A stretch of 64,000 bases of DNA from JAHEEL01 sp963785245 (GCA_963785245.1 CAWAUO010000007.1:100490-164489), one strand, 5' to 3'. Counted from the first letter of the stretch, positions 25,617-34,601 are shown. Made by a program: numbers and translations. The notes: a model not told the origin generated them from the sequence alone.

Positions 25617-27431
25617 CTAGCCGCCCTCGTCGGGTGGTGGCTCAGTCGTCGTCGGTGGTGGCTCAGTCGTCGTCGGTGGTGGCTCAGTCGTCGTCGTGGG
25701 CGCCTCGGTGGTCGTTGTCGTCGGCGCTTCCGTGGTTGTCGTCGTCTCGCCCTCGGTCGTGGTCGTCGTGCTCGGTGGCTTCGTCGTGGTGGTGGTTTCC
25801 TTCGGCTTCGGCTGCTTGTAGTTCCACGTCCACGACTGGGTGGTGGTGCTGCCATCCGGATGCGTCATCACGCGGGTGATCGTGTTCCCGGAGCGTTCCG
25901 AGGTACACGTCCGCCCACCGTTGTTCCCGTAGAACGTGACCGTGATCGAACCACCCGTATGCGACGTGTCGATGAACACCGGAGCATCCGAATCATTGCG
26001 GAACTTCACATCCGGCGCCGGGAAGCCGAGCGTCGCCTCGCGCACGTACGGGTAGCGAGAGAAGTAGAGGCTGTGCGGTTGGTGCTCGACATCTTCGTAG
26101 CATCCGAAGAACACGGCGTTGTAGAAGGTCGTAGCGAACTGGCTGGTTCCGCCGCCGACGTTCACCGGGTTGTCGCAGCAGTAGACCTCGCCACCGATGA
26201 TCGCCCCGGCCCGGACGTAGCCCTCGGCCGTCGTGCGCTTCCCCGCGGTGTCGTTGATCGAGAATGTTTCTCCCGGCATCACGATCGATCCATCGATCTC
26301 GTCGGCAAGCAACTGGATGTTGGTGACGCGGCTCGCACAGCACGGGTGGTACGTCGTGAACGTCGACTCCTCCTCAAAAGGCCCCATCGCCTCGGCCATC
26401 TCCGTGGTGAGCGCCGGAGTGTCGCCGAGAATGACCGGCATTCGTGCAGCCCCGGTGTCGAGCGCGGCATCGATAACCACACCGGGTAGTGCGGCAAGGT
26501 CCACGACGGTGCCGGGCTCCGACGGCACGATGGTGACCTTGGCCGTCTCCTTGTCGAACAGGAAGGTGGCGTCGACCGGCGGGGTCGCAAACCGCTCCAC
26601 GTCGTCGACGGCAAGCTGCTGCAGAGTCGGCTCATCGAGTTCGACGACGATGGTGGCGGGCGAGTTGATGATGACTTCGGTGCGCAGCGCTGACGCGAGA
26701 CCCGCTGACGTGTACATCAGCCGGCTATTGAATCCTTCGCGCCACAGCATGACGGGCTCACCAATGAGGTCGTTGGCTCGCGCTACGGCCTCGTCGACCT
26801 GCGCATTCGTCACGACCGGCGCGAGTTCGGTGAGCGGGAGTGCTGCGGGGATCCGATCGAGCGTATCGAGCGAAGCTGCGACGATGGTGAACGACGGCGG
26901 CCGATCGATCAGGGCGCCGGGCCGCGGATACTCCGGCACCGCGACGTTGTTCTCCACGAGGACGGCACCTTCGTAGGCGGGGTGGTCGACGACCGAGCGG
27001 TCCCAGTCGTGGAACACGACTTCGATCATCTCGTTGTCGACGGTCGTCGGCACTTCGATCGCGATTGGATCCCACCGGGCACCAACCCATCCGATGAAGT
27101 CCGAGAAGAACCCGCCTTCTCGCCGTTGGGCGAGGGCTTCATCGACGACGGCCTGCTCATCGACAGCAAGTCCAGCATCGGCAGGATCGAGGACGACGTC
27201 GACACTATCAACCACGAACGGTGCTGGAGTCGCGACGAGAAGCTGCTCGTAGGCCTGGACCGCTGCGGTCGCGTCTTCCGTGGAGTAGCCGGAGACGTCG
27301 ATACCCGCGATCGAAACGTTGCGCGAAACCCGCTCCGGATGCAGAACTTCGTCGTACACGTATGCGCCGGCGACGACCAGCACGATGACCACCGGTATGG
27401 CGATCGCAACGGCTATGAGTATGCGGCGCAA
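25617..27431 (-). CDS. VanW family protein with peptidoglycan-binding-like domains
   Basis: Membrane-anchored VanW/G5-type cell-wall protein, about 604 residues. I choose the TTG at 27431, which follows GGGGA and puts the signal anchor (RRILIAVAIAIPVVIVLVVAG) at the N-terminus; a TTG at 27488 would add 19 residues. Two PG_binding_4-like regions (about residues 40-330) precede the VanW domain (TFTTYHPCCASRVTNIQLLA, VNVGGGTSQFATTFYNAVFF). The C-terminal 60 residues are Thr/Glu/Pro low complexity ending in three EPPPTTT repeats, probably spanning the wall. The cysteine pairs (CCAS, YCCDN) are notable. VanW proteins lie in resistance or envelope loci but their role is unclear. Confidence 0.85.
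   Translation of the reverse strand: MRRILIAVAIAIPVVIVLVVAGAYVYDEVLHPERVSRNVSIAGIDVSGYSTEDATAAVQAYEQLLVATPAPFVVDSVDVVLDPADAGLAVDEQAVVDEALAQRREGGFFSDFIGWVGARWDPIAIEVPTTVDNEMIEVVFHDWDRSVVDHPAYEGAVLVENNVAVPEYPRPGALIDRPPSFTIVAASLDTLDRIPAALPLTELAPVVTNAQVDEAVARANDLIGEPVMLWREGFNSRLMYTSAGLASALRTEVIINSPATIVVELDEPTLQQLAVDDVERFATPPVDATFLFDKETAKVTIVPSEPGTVVDLAALPGVVIDAALDTGAARMPVILGDTPALTTEMAEAMGPFEEESTFTTYHPCCASRVTNIQLLADEIDGSIVMPGETFSINDTAGKRTTAEGYVRAGAIIGGEVYCCDNPVNVGGGTSQFATTFYNAVFFGCYEDVEHQPHSLYFSRYPYVREATLGFPAPDVKFRNDSDAPVFIDTSHTGGSITVTFYGNNGGRTCTSERSGNTITRVMTHPDGSTTTQSWTWNYKQPKPKETTTTTKPPSTTTTTEGETTTTTEAPTTTTTEAPTTTTEPPPTTTEPPPTTTEPPPDEGG
25633..25695 (-). repeat. Three perfect 21-bp tandem repeats inside the VanW gene
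   Basis: GGTGGTGGCTCAGTCGTCGTC occurs three times without a mismatch and encodes EPPPTTT on the minus strand. Perfect identity at DNA level points to recent slippage expansion, so copy number probably varies between strains. Confidence 0.85.
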
Positions 27432-27521
27432 GAGAGTCCCCGTCAGTCCAAGTGGCCATGAGTGTATGGCAGAACACCCGTTGTGCAACGATCTTCAGGA
27501 TGAGGCGACCAGCGGTGGGCG

Positions 27522-28292
27522 CTACTCGAACGTCCTGGGGATCTCCAGAGCGCTCCAATCGGGATCCACGTAGTCGCCCGCTGGCTGCCGCTCCGGCAGT
27601 TCGAGCGGCGGCGGCGTGAGATCCTCGTACGGGATCTGGCTGAGGAGATGACTGATGACGTTGAGGCGCCCAACCTTCTTGTCTTCGAGATTGGCCAGGT
27701 GCCACGGCGCCCACTCAGTGCTCGTCTGCTCGAACGTCACGTCCCGCTGTTGCGAGTAGTCCACCCAGCGCGACCGGGCCGTGAGATCCATGGGGCTGAG
27801 CTTCCAGCGCTTCTTCGGATCGGTGTTTCTCGCCTGGAAGCGGCGCTCCTGCTCCTCGTCGCTCGTGTGCAACCAGTACTTGATCAGGATGATGCCGTCG
27901 TCGACGAGCGTCTCCTCGAACGACGGACACAGCGCCAGAAAGCGTTCGTACTGCTCGTCGGTGCAGAACCCCATGACCTTCTCGACGTTCAGGCGGTTGT
28001 ACCACGAGCGGTCGAAGAGGACCATCTCGCCGGCCGCGGGAAGGTGCGGCACATACCGCTGCAGGAACCACTCCGACTTCTGCCGATCGGTCGGCACGGG
28101 GAGGGCGACCGTGCGAACGACGCGGGGATTGAGACGTCGCGTGATCGTCTTGATCGTCCCGCCCTTGCCGGCGGCATCGCGACCTTCGAAGACCACGACG
28201 ACGCGGAGGCCCTTCTCCTTGATCCATGCCTGCAGCTTCGCGAGCTCGACTTCGAGATCGCCGAGTTGCTCCTCGTATTTCTTGGTTTTCAT
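27522..28292 (-). CDS. ppk2: Polyphosphate kinase 2
   Basis: PPK2-family kinase of 256 residues from the ATG at 28292, which transfers phosphate between polyphosphate and nucleotides. Walker A is FEGRDAAGKGGTIK (residues 35-48) and Walker B VLFDRSWYNR. The lid arginines lie in RRFQARNTDPKKRWKLSP. Length and the WLHTSDEEQERRFQAR block fit the class I one-domain group, which favours ADP or GDP phosphorylation. A reading from 28355 adds an unsupported 21 residues. Polyphosphate use fits the stress and hypoxia theme of the window, but this is only suggestive. Confidence 0.94.
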   Translation of the reverse strand: MKTKKYEEQLGDLEVELAKLQAWIKEKGLRVVVVFEGRDAAGKGGTIKTITRRLNPRVVRTVALPVPTDRQKSEWFLQRYVPHLPAAGEMVLFDRSWYNRLNVEKVMGFCTDEQYERFLALCPSFEETLVDDGIILIKYWLHTSDEEQERRFQARNTDPKKRWKLSPMDLTARSRWVDYSQQRDVTFEQTSTEWAPWHLANLEDKKVGRLNVISHLLSQIPYEDLTPPPLELPERQPAGDYVDPDWSALEIPRTFE

Positions 28293-28419
28293 GCCAGGGA
28301 TCGTAGCTACCGCACTGCGGCCAACCCTCGGCGAGTCGTCCCCGTGAACCGCCACACCCTCTGCAGCGCAGCGATCGTCGACATCCGACGGTCCGAGCGG
28401 TCAGGATGGGCCGCCCCGC

Positions 28420-30216
28420 CTATCGGTCGATCCGGTACCACCGTTCGATGTTCCAGGTGTGGCCGGCCTGCGACGGGTTGTATTCGTATCCACCGATCTC
28501 ATCGGCCCAGACGGCCCCGACCGTCAGCCGGGCATGGAGGGGAAGGATCACTGCCTGGTCCGCCAGGATCTCCTCTGCCTCAGCGATGAGCGCTGTGAGT
28601 TCGGCGTCGTCCACTGTTGCGTTCATCTCGTCTACAACCTCTGCAAATCGCGTGGTGTGCTCGTCCTGGACCGAGGAGTCGTCTGTGCCCCATCGGTAGT
28701 AGTTCAACCCGTCAGGTGGTGGGTTGTTCGGGTCGAAGAGATCGTGTGCGGAGACGAGGCCGGACCGCCCCGGCGACCCGACCCATGCCCACTGGCCGAG
28801 GTCCCAGGTCCCGTTCTCAAGGACCTCACCGAAGAAGAGTGCCGAGTCCATCAACTCCAACTCGAACGGGATTCCAGCCGCTGAGAACATGTCGGCATAC
28901 ATGTCGGCGAGGGCGACTCGCAAATCGCCGTTGGAGGTCGTGGAGAACACCACGGAGCATTCGACGCCCGTCTCGGCGACTGCCTGCTGGTAGAGGTCTT
29001 GTCCGGTATCCGGGTCGTGGGGGTAGCGGTCCCACGAGTGGTGTGACAGTGTCGGTGAGTAGGCGTCAACGTACGACGTGAGCGGCCGGTTGTATCCCTG
29101 GTAGTACGTGCCGACGGCGAGATCACGGTCGATCGTGTGCATGACCGCCCGCCTCAGTGCCAGGTTGTCGTTGCAGGAGTTCTCGGAGAGTCCGAATCGG
29201 CCGGGCCCAAACTGGAAGTTGATGTGCTCCCACACGGGTCCTGGTTTGACCTGGACGTCAGCGCCATCGGCTTCGAGTGCCATGAGCGGCACGATGGTTC
29301 CTTTGATCCACGGCGGCGGCTGAATCACATCGACATCCCGCTTCGAGAAGGCCCTGACAATTGTCTCCGTCTCCGGCATAAAGACGAACTCAACTCCGTC
29401 GAGATAGGGGAGCTGCAATCCGGTCGTCGCGTCGGTCTTCCAATAGTTGTCGTTGCGTACCAGCGTGATCCGTTCGCTGGGTTCGACGGTCTCGATGATG
29501 AACGGTCCGCCCGATGGCCACCGTTCGTTGAGCCAGTCGTCGGGGAAGGCTGTCTCCTCGATGGCATGCTGCGGCAGGAGCCACCGGAACAGCGACTCGT
29601 AGCCGATGGTCGGGCGGCGGAGGGTCATCGAGAACGTCTTCGCTCCGACCTCGGTCGAGACGATGTCCGCGTCGGTGTAGTCGGAGTAGTACTCCTGGTT
29701 CGCCTCGTATGCGAGTGACTGCTCGAGGGTGAAGGCGAAGTCTGCGCCCGATATTGGGGCGCCGTCATCCCACACGGCCTCGTCCCGAATCGAGTACGCC
29801 ACGGTCATCGTGCCGTCTTCTTTCACGACGACTCCGCCGTTCGATGTGAGTGGAATCTCGGTCACGACCTCGGGGACAATCTCCAAGGTCGTGGCGTCGA
29901 CGTCCCATGCCCCTGTCATCCAGGCTTGGGCGATGATCGAGACGATGAAGTTGTCCCCGCCCTCGGTCCACGGGTTCAGGGTCGGAGGCCATTGGTCATC
30001 GGCAATGATCGCCACGCCTCCGTAGCCGGGCCCGGAAGGAGCCTTCGTGGTCGAGGTGGTATCGGGAGGCTCGGTCGTCGACGGTGGGACCGTCGTCGTT
30101 GTGGAAGTCGTGGGCAACGATGTCGAGGAGTTGGTGGCCTCGTCCGTCGACCCATCACTCGTGCAGGCGACGAACAGCAGCACGATGACCACACCCACCA
30201 TCGATCTCCGGGTCAT
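28420..30216 (-). CDS. Orphan family-5 (peptide/nickel-type) solute-binding lipoprotein
   Basis: Extracellular solute-binding protein of 598 residues, tethered through lipobox LLFVACTS after a short basic signal. A Ser/Thr/Pro-rich linker (residues 25-65) precedes an OppA/DppA-like fold: PPTLNPWTEGGDNFIV, WDDGAPISGADFAFTLEQ, VRNDNYWKTD, NLALRRAVMHTIDRDLAV and AEEILADQAVILPLHA. Such proteins deliver oligopeptides or other amphipathic ligands to an ABC permease. No permease or ATPase is adjacent, so it must borrow a distant one or act alone. It is divergent from the acetyltransferase gene. Confidence 0.92.
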   Translation of the reverse strand: MTRRSMVGVVIVLLFVACTSDGSTDEATNSSTSLPTTSTTTTVPPSTTEPPDTTSTTKAPSGPGYGGVAIIADDQWPPTLNPWTEGGDNFIVSIIAQAWMTGAWDVDATTLEIVPEVVTEIPLTSNGGVVVKEDGTMTVAYSIRDEAVWDDGAPISGADFAFTLEQSLAYEANQEYYSDYTDADIVSTEVGAKTFSMTLRRPTIGYESLFRWLLPQHAIEETAFPDDWLNERWPSGGPFIIETVEPSERITLVRNDNYWKTDATTGLQLPYLDGVEFVFMPETETIVRAFSKRDVDVIQPPPWIKGTIVPLMALEADGADVQVKPGPVWEHINFQFGPGRFGLSENSCNDNLALRRAVMHTIDRDLAVGTYYQGYNRPLTSYVDAYSPTLSHHSWDRYPHDPDTGQDLYQQAVAETGVECSVVFSTTSNGDLRVALADMYADMFSAAGIPFELELMDSALFFGEVLENGTWDLGQWAWVGSPGRSGLVSAHDLFDPNNPPPDGLNYYRWGTDDSSVQDEHTTRFAEVVDEMNATVDDAELTALIAEAEEILADQAVILPLHARLTVGAVWADEIGGYEYNPSQAGHTWNIERWYRIDR

Positions 30217-30337
30217 GCGACCATCGTAGGCCCCACAGCGATAGCCGACCGACGCGGCCAACCCATGTGCGCAGCACATATGGCGGGTGTGACCTTTGCC
30301 TCTGCAGGGTGGCTTGCGTCCGCCGCATGGTGGCACG

Positions 30338-31000
30338 ATGAGAAGTGGGCATCCTCCCGACGAGGTGGTGCGACTAAATGCAGGTGAGTTTGCCCTGGCA
30401 GGCAGACTGCTCGGTAGTGCCCTCCACGCCGATCCGCTGTGGATAGCGGTGATCCCTGACTCGGCTCGGCGTCCGGAACTGCTCACCAGAATGTTCACAG
30501 CCTTGATCAGAACAACGGTCGTAGCGCAAGGAGTAGCGGAAAAGACCCCTGACCTAGAAGGCGTCTCTCTCTGGTTTCCACCGGGGAGAGACATGGGACT
30601 GTGGGCCATGGTGAGGGCAGGCTTCGCCATGCCACGGTTCGTCATGAACCTGCCCAAGTCGGATCGGAAGCTCATGATGGCAGTGCTCCGTCAGGTCGGG
30701 GAGCGCAGGAAGGCGTTGATGCCTGAGCCTCACTGGTACGTCCCGGCGATCGGAGTCGATCCCGAATCCCAGGGCATGGGATTTGGGTCGGCACTCATGG
30801 CGCATGGCATTGCAAGAGCGGATCGTGACGAGGCTCCGATCTACCTAGAGACAGAAACCGAGAGAAACGTCAGCTTCTACCGACAGATTGGATTCGATGT
30901 GATTGAGGAGTTCACGCCGAATGGGGTAGATACTCAGATGTGGCTCATGGCCCGACAAGGCACACCCTCCCGACCATATCCGGCTGGGAGGGATGAATAG
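30338..31000 (+). CDS. GNAT-family N-acetyltransferase
   Basis: Acetyl-CoA-dependent acetyltransferase of 220 residues from the ATG at 30338; a GTG at 30366 is also plausible. The acetyl-CoA-binding motif A is IGVDPESQGMGFGSALMAHG and motif B is ETETERNVSFYRQIGFDVI. An N-terminal helical half (GLWAMVRAGFAMPRF) resembles Eis-unlike single-domain members found next to antibiotic genes, but the acceptor is unknown. Its codon use looks less GC-biased than its neighbours (for example CAAGGAGTAGCGGAAAAGA), which could mean acquisition by transfer. Confidence 0.87.
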   Translation: MRSGHPPDEVVRLNAGEFALAGRLLGSALHADPLWIAVIPDSARRPELLTRMFTALIRTTVVAQGVAEKTPDLEGVSLWFPPGRDMGLWAMVRAGFAMPRFVMNLPKSDRKLMMAVLRQVGERRKALMPEPHWYVPAIGVDPESQGMGFGSALMAHGIARADRDEAPIYLETETERNVSFYRQIGFDVIEEFTPNGVDTQMWLMARQGTPSRPYPAGRDE

Positions 31001-31131
31001 AGCATTGGGCCGCCCACAGACTGGCGGAGTGCACGTCAACGGTGGCATTTGCGTCAGGAGTGCCGTGCTCGTCACAATGGTCGTCAGAGGACCACTTCAG
31101 GAAGAGCGGAAGCGCAGTCAGGGGACGCTCG

Positions 31132-31602
31132 ATGTCGGACGATCGCTCACAGAAGGCGAAGGTGCCGCCTCGGTGGTTCATTCGCAGCGCGTGGTCCATC
31201 CACCGCGGCTTGTATCGCGTCACGGGTGGCCGCTTCGGACTGCGGCGCCCCAAACCCACTCGCTACGGCATGATGCGGCTCACCACCATCGGGCGGCGCA
31301 GCGGCCAGGAACGGAGCGTCATCCTCGCCTACTTCGAGGATGGGCCGAACCTGGTCACCATGGCGATGAACGGTTGGGCCGACGATGAACCTGCGTGGTG
31401 GCTCAACCTTCAGGCGCATCCCGAGGCCAGCGTCGCTCTCCCCGATGGACAACGCGCCGTCATCGGGCGAGTCGCAACGGGTGAGGAGCGATCGCGACTC
31501 TGGGATCGGTGGCGCGAGATCGATGCGGACCTCGACGGCTACGCCGCGCTCCGATCCGGTGAGACTGCCGTCGTGGTCCTGGAATCGTTGCCCGAATCGT
31601 GA
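31132..31602 (+). CDS. Ddn-like deazaflavin (F420)-dependent oxidoreductase
   Basis: Protein of 156 residues from the ATG at 31132, with GGGG seven bases upstream. It belongs to the split-barrel DUF385/Ddn family (FIRSAWSIHRGLYRVTGG, MRLTTIGRRSGQERSVILAY, GWADDEPAWWLNLQAHPE, WREIDADLDGYAA). Mycobacterial Ddn uses F420H2 to reduce quinones and activates nitroimidazoles. In this family GRRSG...R and the W/N-rich block contact F420. It lies next to whiB and the DevR/DevS cluster, in keeping with a redox-stress role. F420 use is inferred from family. Confidence 0.87.
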   Translation: MSDDRSQKAKVPPRWFIRSAWSIHRGLYRVTGGRFGLRRPKPTRYGMMRLTTIGRRSGQERSVILAYFEDGPNLVTMAMNGWADDEPAWWLNLQAHPEASVALPDGQRAVIGRVATGEERSRLWDRWREIDADLDGYAALRSGETAVVVLESLPES

Positions 31603-31644
31603 GTCACTGACTTCAACCGACCGGCGGAGATCCGCAGCCTGCCG

Positions 31645-31929
31645 CTACGAGGCTCTTCGTCGTTTGCGGTCTCGTGTGCGGCGGCGGAGACGACGACGCT
31701 CACCGGCGTCCATCCCTCCCCAGACGCCCTCGGACTGCGCCGTCTCCAAAGCGAAGCTCAGGCACTCTTCCTGCACCGGGCACCCGGCGCAGATGGTCTT
31801 CGCTTTCGTGGCAGCCCCGGGAACATCACTCGGGGGGAAGAACACCTCCGCCGGCTGGGTCGCACAAGCGGCGTGTTCATGCCATGCCTCTTCGGCGTCG
31901 AAATACAGTTCGTCAACTACGGAAACCAT
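31645..31929 (-). CDS. WhiB-family iron-sulfur transcriptional regulator
   Basis: Small actinobacterial redox or NO-sensing regulator, 94 residues, starting at the ATG after GGTGGAG. The four cluster cysteines are C22, C47, C50 and C56 (ICAGCPVQEECLSF), followed by the GVWGGMD turn and a basic tail (RRRLRRRTRDRKRRR) that contacts DNA. WhiB proteins act with the primary sigma factor. Its place between the Ddn-like gene and the CBS-BON/DevR/DevS genes suggests it belongs to the same oxygen or NO response. I cannot decide which WhiB class it is. Confidence 0.95.
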   Translation of the reverse strand: MVSVVDELYFDAEEAWHEHAACATQPAEVFFPPSDVPGAATKAKTICAGCPVQEECLSFALETAQSEGVWGGMDAGERRRLRRRTRDRKRRRAS

Positions 31930-32016
31930 GTCGTCGCTCCACCTCTCGGCTTGCGCGATACCAACGTCGGTGGTGGCGAGATTGTTCCCGACCGGGCCTG
32001 CGGTGCGCCCCGAGCG

Positions 32017-32673
32017 CTACGGCGTCGGGCCGGCCGCGACGTCGTCGAACGACCACACGAGGTCGCTCTCGCAACGGACAACCCCTTCGATCCGCCCGAC
32101 GAGTTCCTCGAGCAGGCGTGCGTCAGAGCGATTCGGGACCTGACCGGAAAGCTCAACCACGCCTTCGGTCACGTGCACGGACACATCGCGCGACTCGAGC
32201 ATGAGGATTCTGCGAATCACCCCCCGCTCGACGTCGTCGGCGATCGCCTCATCGTCCCTGGCGAACGCAACCAGGATGTCGGCACGACTCACGATGCCTT
32301 CGAGACGGCCATCGGGATCTACCACCGGCAGCCGCTTCACCTTCCGGTCGGCCATCAGGCGAGCCGCTTCTGCGATGGTGGTGTTCCGGTCGACCACGAT
32401 CGGATACTTGGTCATGGCTGCCTCGACCGTTGAAGGAACACGGGTGCGCTTCTCGCCAAATACGGTGTCGAACAACCGCTGCCTCCCGGCAGTTCGTCCC
32501 GCTTCGGTCTCAATGAAGTCGGCTTCGGTGATGATACCGATCACCGACCCGTCTGGCCCCTCCACGGGAAGCCCAGACACGCCAGCCTCGATCATCAACC
32601 GCGCCGCCTGTTTCAACGACCACTGAGGCTGAGCGACAAACACATCGGCCGTCATGACGTCAACAACTCTCAT
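32017..32673 (-). CDS. CBS-pair and BON domain protein
   Basis: Protein of 218 residues with two CBS motifs (MRVVDVMTADVFVAQPQWSL..GLPVEGPDGSVIGIITEADF and AAMTKYPIVV..KRLPVVDPDGRLEGIVSRADI, each broken here by dots) and a C-terminal BON domain (VSVHVTEGVVELSGQVPN). CBS pairs usually bind adenine nucleotides; BON binds lipids or nucleotides. In mycobacteria a CBS protein (Hrp1) is among the most strongly DosR-induced genes. Here the gene lies 39 bases downstream of the devR homologue on the same strand, so co-transcription is likely. Confidence 0.92.
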   Translation of the reverse strand: MRVVDVMTADVFVAQPQWSLKQAARLMIEAGVSGLPVEGPDGSVIGIITEADFIETEAGRTAGRQRLFDTVFGEKRTRVPSTVEAAMTKYPIVVDRNTTIAEAARLMADRKVKRLPVVDPDGRLEGIVSRADILVAFARDDEAIADDVERGVIRRILMLESRDVSVHVTEGVVELSGQVPNRSDARLLEELVGRIEGVVRCESDLVWSFDDVAAGPTP

Positions 32674-32712
32674 CTCACGCCCCCGAGGAATCGGTCTCCA
32701 GAGGGCGGACGG

Positions 32713-33426
32713 TCATTGCGTCCACTCCTCCGGCGGGTATTGGTGTTCGTGCTTCGTCGCAACGCGCGCCGCATAGGCAGCGGCCTCGCTCCGGCGTGAC
32801 ATCTCCATCTTGGCAAGGAGGTTCGACACGTAGTTCTTCACGGTCTTCTCCGCGAGGAACATCTCCTCCGCGATCTGTCGATTCGTCATACCGTCGGCAA
32901 TCAGATCGAGAATCCGCCGCTCCTGCGGAGACAGCCTCCGGATGAGCGGGTCGTCCACCGTGTGCCCGCGCAACCGATCGAACAACGGTTCCGCCATGGC
33001 GGGGTCGAGCAGCGTTTCTCCTGCGCCAACGCGCCGGATGCTGTCGATCAGCGCCTCAGCGTCGATTCGCTTGAGAACGTAGCCGGCGGCACCGGCCATG
33101 ATCGCCGACATCAACGCTTCCTCGTCGGCAAAGGAGGTCAGGATCAGCACCCCGACATCTGGCCACCGGTCGATAATCTCGCGACACGCCTCGACACCGG
33201 ACCCATCGGGGAGACGAACGTCCATGACCACGACGTCTGGAACGTCATAGCCAACGCGCCGAACTCCCTCTTTGGCGGTCCCCGCTTCGCCGACAACGGA
33301 GAGGTCATCGTACGAGTCGATGAGCGACCGGAGACCGCGTCGAACGACCTCGTGGTCGTCTACGAGTACGACGCGGAGCGATCCGGCCGGTTTCTTCTTT
33401 CGTGGCACCCCCGCAAGGTACCGCAT
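32713..33426 (-). CDS. devR: DevR/DosR-like NarL-family response regulator
   Basis: Two-component response regulator of 237 residues. The receiver has VLVDDHEVVRRG, phospho-acceptor D69 (VVVMDVRLPDGSG), T97 and K119. The LuxR-type DNA-binding domain reads TNRQIAEEMFLAEKTVKNYV followed by SNLLAKMEMSRR, nearly the same as the mycobacterial DosR recognition region as I recall it (EKTVKNYVS, LLAK). I infer that it binds DosR-type palindromes such as those at 2382-2422. A basic N-terminal extension (PRKKKPAG) is unusual. It is divergent from its probable sensor kinase by 56 bases. The CBS-BON gene follows. Confidence 0.93.
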   Translation of the reverse strand: MRYLAGVPRKKKPAGSLRVVLVDDHEVVRRGLRSLIDSYDDLSVVGEAGTAKEGVRRVGYDVPDVVVMDVRLPDGSGVEACREIIDRWPDVGVLILTSFADEEALMSAIMAGAAGYVLKRIDAEALIDSIRRVGAGETLLDPAMAEPLFDRLRGHTVDDPLIRRLSPQERRILDLIADGMTNRQIAEEMFLAEKTVKNYVSNLLAKMEMSRRSEAAAYAARVATKHEHQYPPEEWTQ

Positions 33427-33482
33427 TCATGGACTTGACGGGGCACCGAATGGGTTGGCTCGGGACCGAGTAGCCTGCTTCC

Positions 33483-34601
33483 GTGGTGTTGAGACAGTTC
33501 ACTCCAGCACGGCTCCGCGACCTCGTTGAGGGGGCTGCAGCGGTAGCCGGCCAAACCGATCTTCAGGCGATCCTCGCAACGACGGTTGAGATCGCCATGG
33601 ATCTCACCGGCGCACCTCATGGTGCCCTCGGCGTGGTGGGCCAGCACGGCGGCCTCGTCGACTTCGTGCACGCCGGCCTCGATCCCAACGAGGCCGAAGC
33701 GATCGGCGGACCCCCTCAGGGGCGAGGCATCCTCGGCCTCATCTCCCGCGAAGGCAAGACCGTTCGATTGAACCACATCAGCGACCACCCGGATTCGGTA
33801 GGCATGCCGTCTCACCATCCGGCAATGGGCCCGTTTCTCGGAGTCCCGGTGCGTGCCGGGCCAAACCTCTTCGGCAACCTCTACCTCACCGACAAAGAGG
33901 GTGGCTTCACCGAAGAGGACGAAGCCCTGGTCGAAGCACTCGCCATGATTGCGGGGACCGCCATCCGAACCGTTCGTCTCCAGCGGAGGCTTCAGAGCCT
34001 CGCCGTCGCCGAGGACCGCGAGCGGATCGCCCGCGACCTGCACGACGCCATCATCCAGAACCTCTTCGCTGTGGGCCTCTCACTCCAGGGGCAGGCTCTC
34101 AAAGTCGTCGACCCCGAGGTCCGCCGGGCGCTCGAACAAGATGTGGAGAGCCTCGACCAAACGATCACTTCGCTCCGCGGTTTCATCTTCGACCTCGGAA
34201 CGCCAGGCGGCGATGAGCGGACCCTGCGATCCGAGATACGAGAACTCGTTACCCGCCTCGCCGGACCCCACGACACCGAAGTCCAAGTGACCTACACCGG
34301 AACGCTCGACACCCTTCCCCGCCGTGTCATCGAGGATGCGATGCAGCTCATCCGCGAGTCGTTGAGCAACTCACTCCGCCACTCGGAGGCCAGTCGCGTC
34401 ACGATCGAACTCCACGGCGGTGATGACCGACTGGCCCTCCTCATCTCTGACAACGGCGTCGGGTTCGATCCAGCCACCGTTGCCTGGGGACTCGGACTCA
34501 CCAATCTGAGGGAGCGATCCACGCGGGCTGGGGGACAGATCTCGATCGACTCGGAGCCGGAGACGGGAACGACCGTCCGCGCCGCGTTGCCGCTCTCCTG
34601 A
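33483..34601 (+). CDS. devS: DevS/DosT-like GAF sensor histidine kinase
   Basis: Cytoplasmic histidine kinase of 372 residues. One GAF domain (about 25-165) shows GILGLISREGKTVRLNHIS, HPDSVGMPSHHPAMGPFLGV and GNLYLTDKEGGFTEEDEALV, the signature of mycobacterial DosS/DosT. In those proteins GAF-A binds heme and senses O2, NO or CO; the histidines near residue 110 are candidate ligands here, unproven. HisKA_3 has the phospho-acceptor H187 (RIARDLHDAIIQNLF), and the HATPase has NGVGFDP and GLGLTNLRERS. Only one GAF is present, whereas DosS has two. Confidence 0.92.
   Translation: MVLRQFTPARLRDLVEGAAAVAGQTDLQAILATTVEIAMDLTGAPHGALGVVGQHGGLVDFVHAGLDPNEAEAIGGPPQGRGILGLISREGKTVRLNHISDHPDSVGMPSHHPAMGPFLGVPVRAGPNLFGNLYLTDKEGGFTEEDEALVEALAMIAGTAIRTVRLQRRLQSLAVAEDRERIARDLHDAIIQNLFAVGLSLQGQALKVVDPEVRRALEQDVESLDQTITSLRGFIFDLGTPGGDERTLRSEIRELVTRLAGPHDTEVQVTYTGTLDTLPRRVIEDAMQLIRESLSNSLRHSEASRVTIELHGGDDRLALLISDNGVGFDPATVAWGLGLTNLRERSTRAGGQISIDSEPETGTTVRAALPLS

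Noticed and set aside
33463..33478. CTCGGGACCGAG between devR and devS as a third DosR box
   Set aside because: Only one half fits GGGAC and the right arm lacks GTCCC at the proper spacing; it overlaps a dispersed repeat fragment GAGTAGCC. It could be a weak site but I do not call it.
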